From Treponema sp. (GTDB lineage Bacteria; Spirochaetota; Spirochaetia; Treponematales; Breznakiellaceae), in the NCBI GenBank assembly GCA_031256115.1, contig JAIRRF010000263.1:1-8298 (forward strand): a stretch of 8,298 nucleotides of DNA. The letters are read 5' to 3'. The position numbers were made by a program, and so were the translations under genes. Shown in pieces: positions 7,120 through 8,298 of the stretch. The notes under the pieces are model-generated. The model was not told where the DNA came from. It did no database searches and was given only the letters and a program-made list of their open reading frames with translations. Within the stretch, counting starts at the first letter, position 1. Every line of letters starts with the position of its first letter.

Positions 7120-7159
7120 ATTAAAAGAGGTTGTAAATGAGGGATATACAGGATTTTGA
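7070..7159 (+). other. Possible 29-codon upstream frame overlapping the rpoC start
   Basis: ATG at 7070 lies four bases after AGAGG (7061-7065) and opens a frame ending in TGA at 7157-7159, 23 bases inside rpoC in a different frame. The product would begin MKLRFMFDLVVQPFGR. It has no recognised relatives. The ATG is buried in the 5' arm of an 8-bp hairpin. It may be a by-product of the duplicated ribosome-binding-site region, or a leader frame that couples to rpoC translation. There is no direct evidence of expression. Confidence 0.2.
7103..7132 (+). repeat. Direct repeat, copy 2 (carries the rpoC ribosome-binding site)
   Basis: Second copy of the unit at 7038-7067, differing at two positions (T for C at 7111, C for T at 7115). 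Its AAAAGAGG (7123-7130) is six bases before the rpoC ATG and is the working ribosome-binding site. The two differences both fall in the hairpin part; the AT-rich and ribosome-binding part is identical. Confidence 0.75.
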
Positions 7160-8298
7160 TTCGATCATGGTAAAGTTGGCTTCGCCAAACATGATCCGGG
7201 ATTGGTCATACGGAGAAGTAAAAAAACCGGAAACAATTAACTACCGTACCCTCAGGCCGGAAAAAGACGGTCTTTTCTGTGAAAAGATTTTTGGAACCAC
7301 CAAGGAGTGGGAATGTTACTGCGGAAAATTTAAGTCAATTCGTTACAAGGGAGTCATCTGTGACCGCTGCGGTGTGGAAGTAACCCATTTTAAGGTACGC
7401 CGGGAGCGGATGGGCCACATTGAACTGGCTGCTCCGGTTTCTCATATCTGGTACTACCGTTCCGTCCCCAGCCGTATGGGCTTGCTTCTGGATTTGACCA
7501 TGGCAAATCTGCGCTCCATTTTATATTATGAAAAATATGTGGTAATTGAAACGGGTGATACGGATTTAAAAAAGAATCAACTGTTATCAGAAGAAGAATT
7601 TTACGAAGCCCAGGAACGTTATGGGGGAAGTTTTTCCGCCGGTATGGGAGCGGAAGCGGTGCGGACCCTGCTGGAAAATACTAATTTGGACGAGATCGCC
7701 CTGGAATTGCGGACAAAGATGATAGAAAAAGGTGCCAAAAGTAATAAACGGCTCCTGAAACGCATCGAAATCGTAGAAAATTTCCGTAATTCTGATAATA
7801 AACCGGAGTGGATGATCCTGGATGTGATTCCGGTAATTCCCCCGGATCTTAGGCCCATGGTTCAGTTGGACGGCGGCCGTTTTGCCACGAGTGATTTAAA
7901 CGACCTTTACCGCCGGGTCATTAACCGGAACAACCGTTTAAAACGGCTTCAGACTTTAAATGCACCGGACATCATTATCCGGAATGAAAAAAGGATGCTC
8001 CAGGAGGCGGTGGATGCCCTCTTTGACAATTCCAAAAAGAAACGGGTGGTTAAGGGCGCCAGCAACCGGCCTCTCAAATCGATCAGCGATATGCTTAAGG
8101 GTAAACAGGGACGGTTCCGGCAGAACCTTTTGGGAAAACGAGTGGACTATTCAGGCCGATCCGTAATCACCGTAGGACCGGAACTTAAGTTGTGGCAATG
8201 CGGTCTTCCGACAAAGATGGCACTGGAACTTTTTAAGCCCTTTATAATGAAGAAGCTGGTAGACAAAGATGTGGTCTACAATATAAAAAAGGCCAAAC
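7137..8298 (+). CDS. rpoC: DNA-directed RNA polymerase subunit beta' (N-terminal part, runs off the window)
   Basis: Beta' forms the other half of the polymerase cleft and holds the catalytic magnesium. The frame is open from ATG 7137 to the window end, giving 387 complete codons of a protein usually about 1200-1400 residues long. The N-terminal zinc-binding motif is present with Cys60, Cys62, Cys75 and Cys78. Then come the [15 protein letters not shown] block (93-107), the lid region [11 protein letters not shown], the clamp helices [17 protein letters not shown] (255-271) that contact sigma region 2, and the switch segment [17 protein letters not shown] (from 332). The window ends before the catalytic NADFDGD motif. 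The start is supported by AAAAGAGG at 7123-7130, in the second copy of a duplicated segment. Confidence 0.97.
   Translation, partial: MRDIQDFDSIMVKLASPNMIRDWSYGEVKKPETINYRTLRPEKDGLFCEKIFGTTKEWECYCGKFKSIRYKGVICDRCGVEVTHFKVRRERMGHIELAAPVSHIWYYRSVPSRMGLLLDLTMANLRSILYYEKYVVIETGDTDLKKNQLLSEEEFYEAQERYGGSFSAGMGAEAVRTLLENTNLDEIALELRTKMIEKGAKSNKRLLKRIEIVENFRNSDNKPEWMILDVIPVIPPDLRPMVQLDGGRFATSDLNDLYRRVINRNNRLKRLQTLNAPDIIIRNEKRMLQEAVDALFDNSKKKRVVKGASNRPLKSISDMLKGKQGRFRQNLLGKRVDYSGRSVITVGPELKLWQCGLPTKMALELFKPFIMKKLVDKDVVYNIKKAK

Noticed and set aside
7960..8166. 68-codon plus-strand frame inside rpoC
   Set aside because: It lies in a different frame within the conserved clamp/switch region of beta' and shows no independent support.
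1..8298. CRISPR arrays, insertion sequences, tRNA or rRNA genes, defence genes
   Set aside because: None was seen; the window is a conserved housekeeping operon with no transposase or regularly spaced repeats.

Overview
The window is a nearly complete transcription/translation operon of a spirochaete, most likely a Treponema-like bacterium of moderate G+C. All genes lie on the + strand in the order (end of an upstream frame, perhaps rpmG)-secE-nusG-rplK-rplA-rplJ-rplL-rpoB-rpoC, with rpoC cut off by the window end. The assignment rests on family resemblance of the proteins, and on RpoB having Asn (residue 502) where E. coli has Ser531, a state reported for naturally rifampicin-resistant Treponema and Borrelia. 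No database search was possible, so genus is an inference.

Layout: 1-93 is the tail of an upstream reading frame ending in TAATG overlap with secE, and it holds two small perfect hairpins. 94-843 carries secE and nusG. 844-1070 is a 227-base spacer densely packed with inverted repeats. 1071-2176 is rplK-rplA (ATGA overlap). 2177-2248 is a spacer with a two-hairpin element. rplJ (2249-2809) and rplL (2931-3323) follow, separated by a 121-base spacer with hairpins. 3324-3482 is the rplL-rpoB leader with a 12-bp long-range stem and an 11-bp hairpin. rpoB is 3483-7037. 7038-7136 contains a duplicated ribosome-binding-site region and a second copy of the two-hairpin element. rpoC begins at 7137 and runs off the end. 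No gene-free stretch exceeds 300 bases.

Functionally, the genes supply the SecE translocon subunit, the NusG factor that couples RNA polymerase to ribosomes, the L1/L11 and L10/L12 stalk proteins of the large ribosomal subunit, and the beta and beta' subunits of RNA polymerase. The proteins are ordinary and intact. The unusual part is the DNA between them. Each spacer longer than about 50 bases carries perfect short hairpins. Two spacers (before rplJ and before rpoC) share the same geometry: an 8-9 bp hairpin with a TTC loop, a 12-base linker, a 20-base hairpin, then the ribosome-binding site. The stem sequences differ but pairing is kept, which suggests either a family of small palindromic elements or a conserved RNA structure at translation starts.
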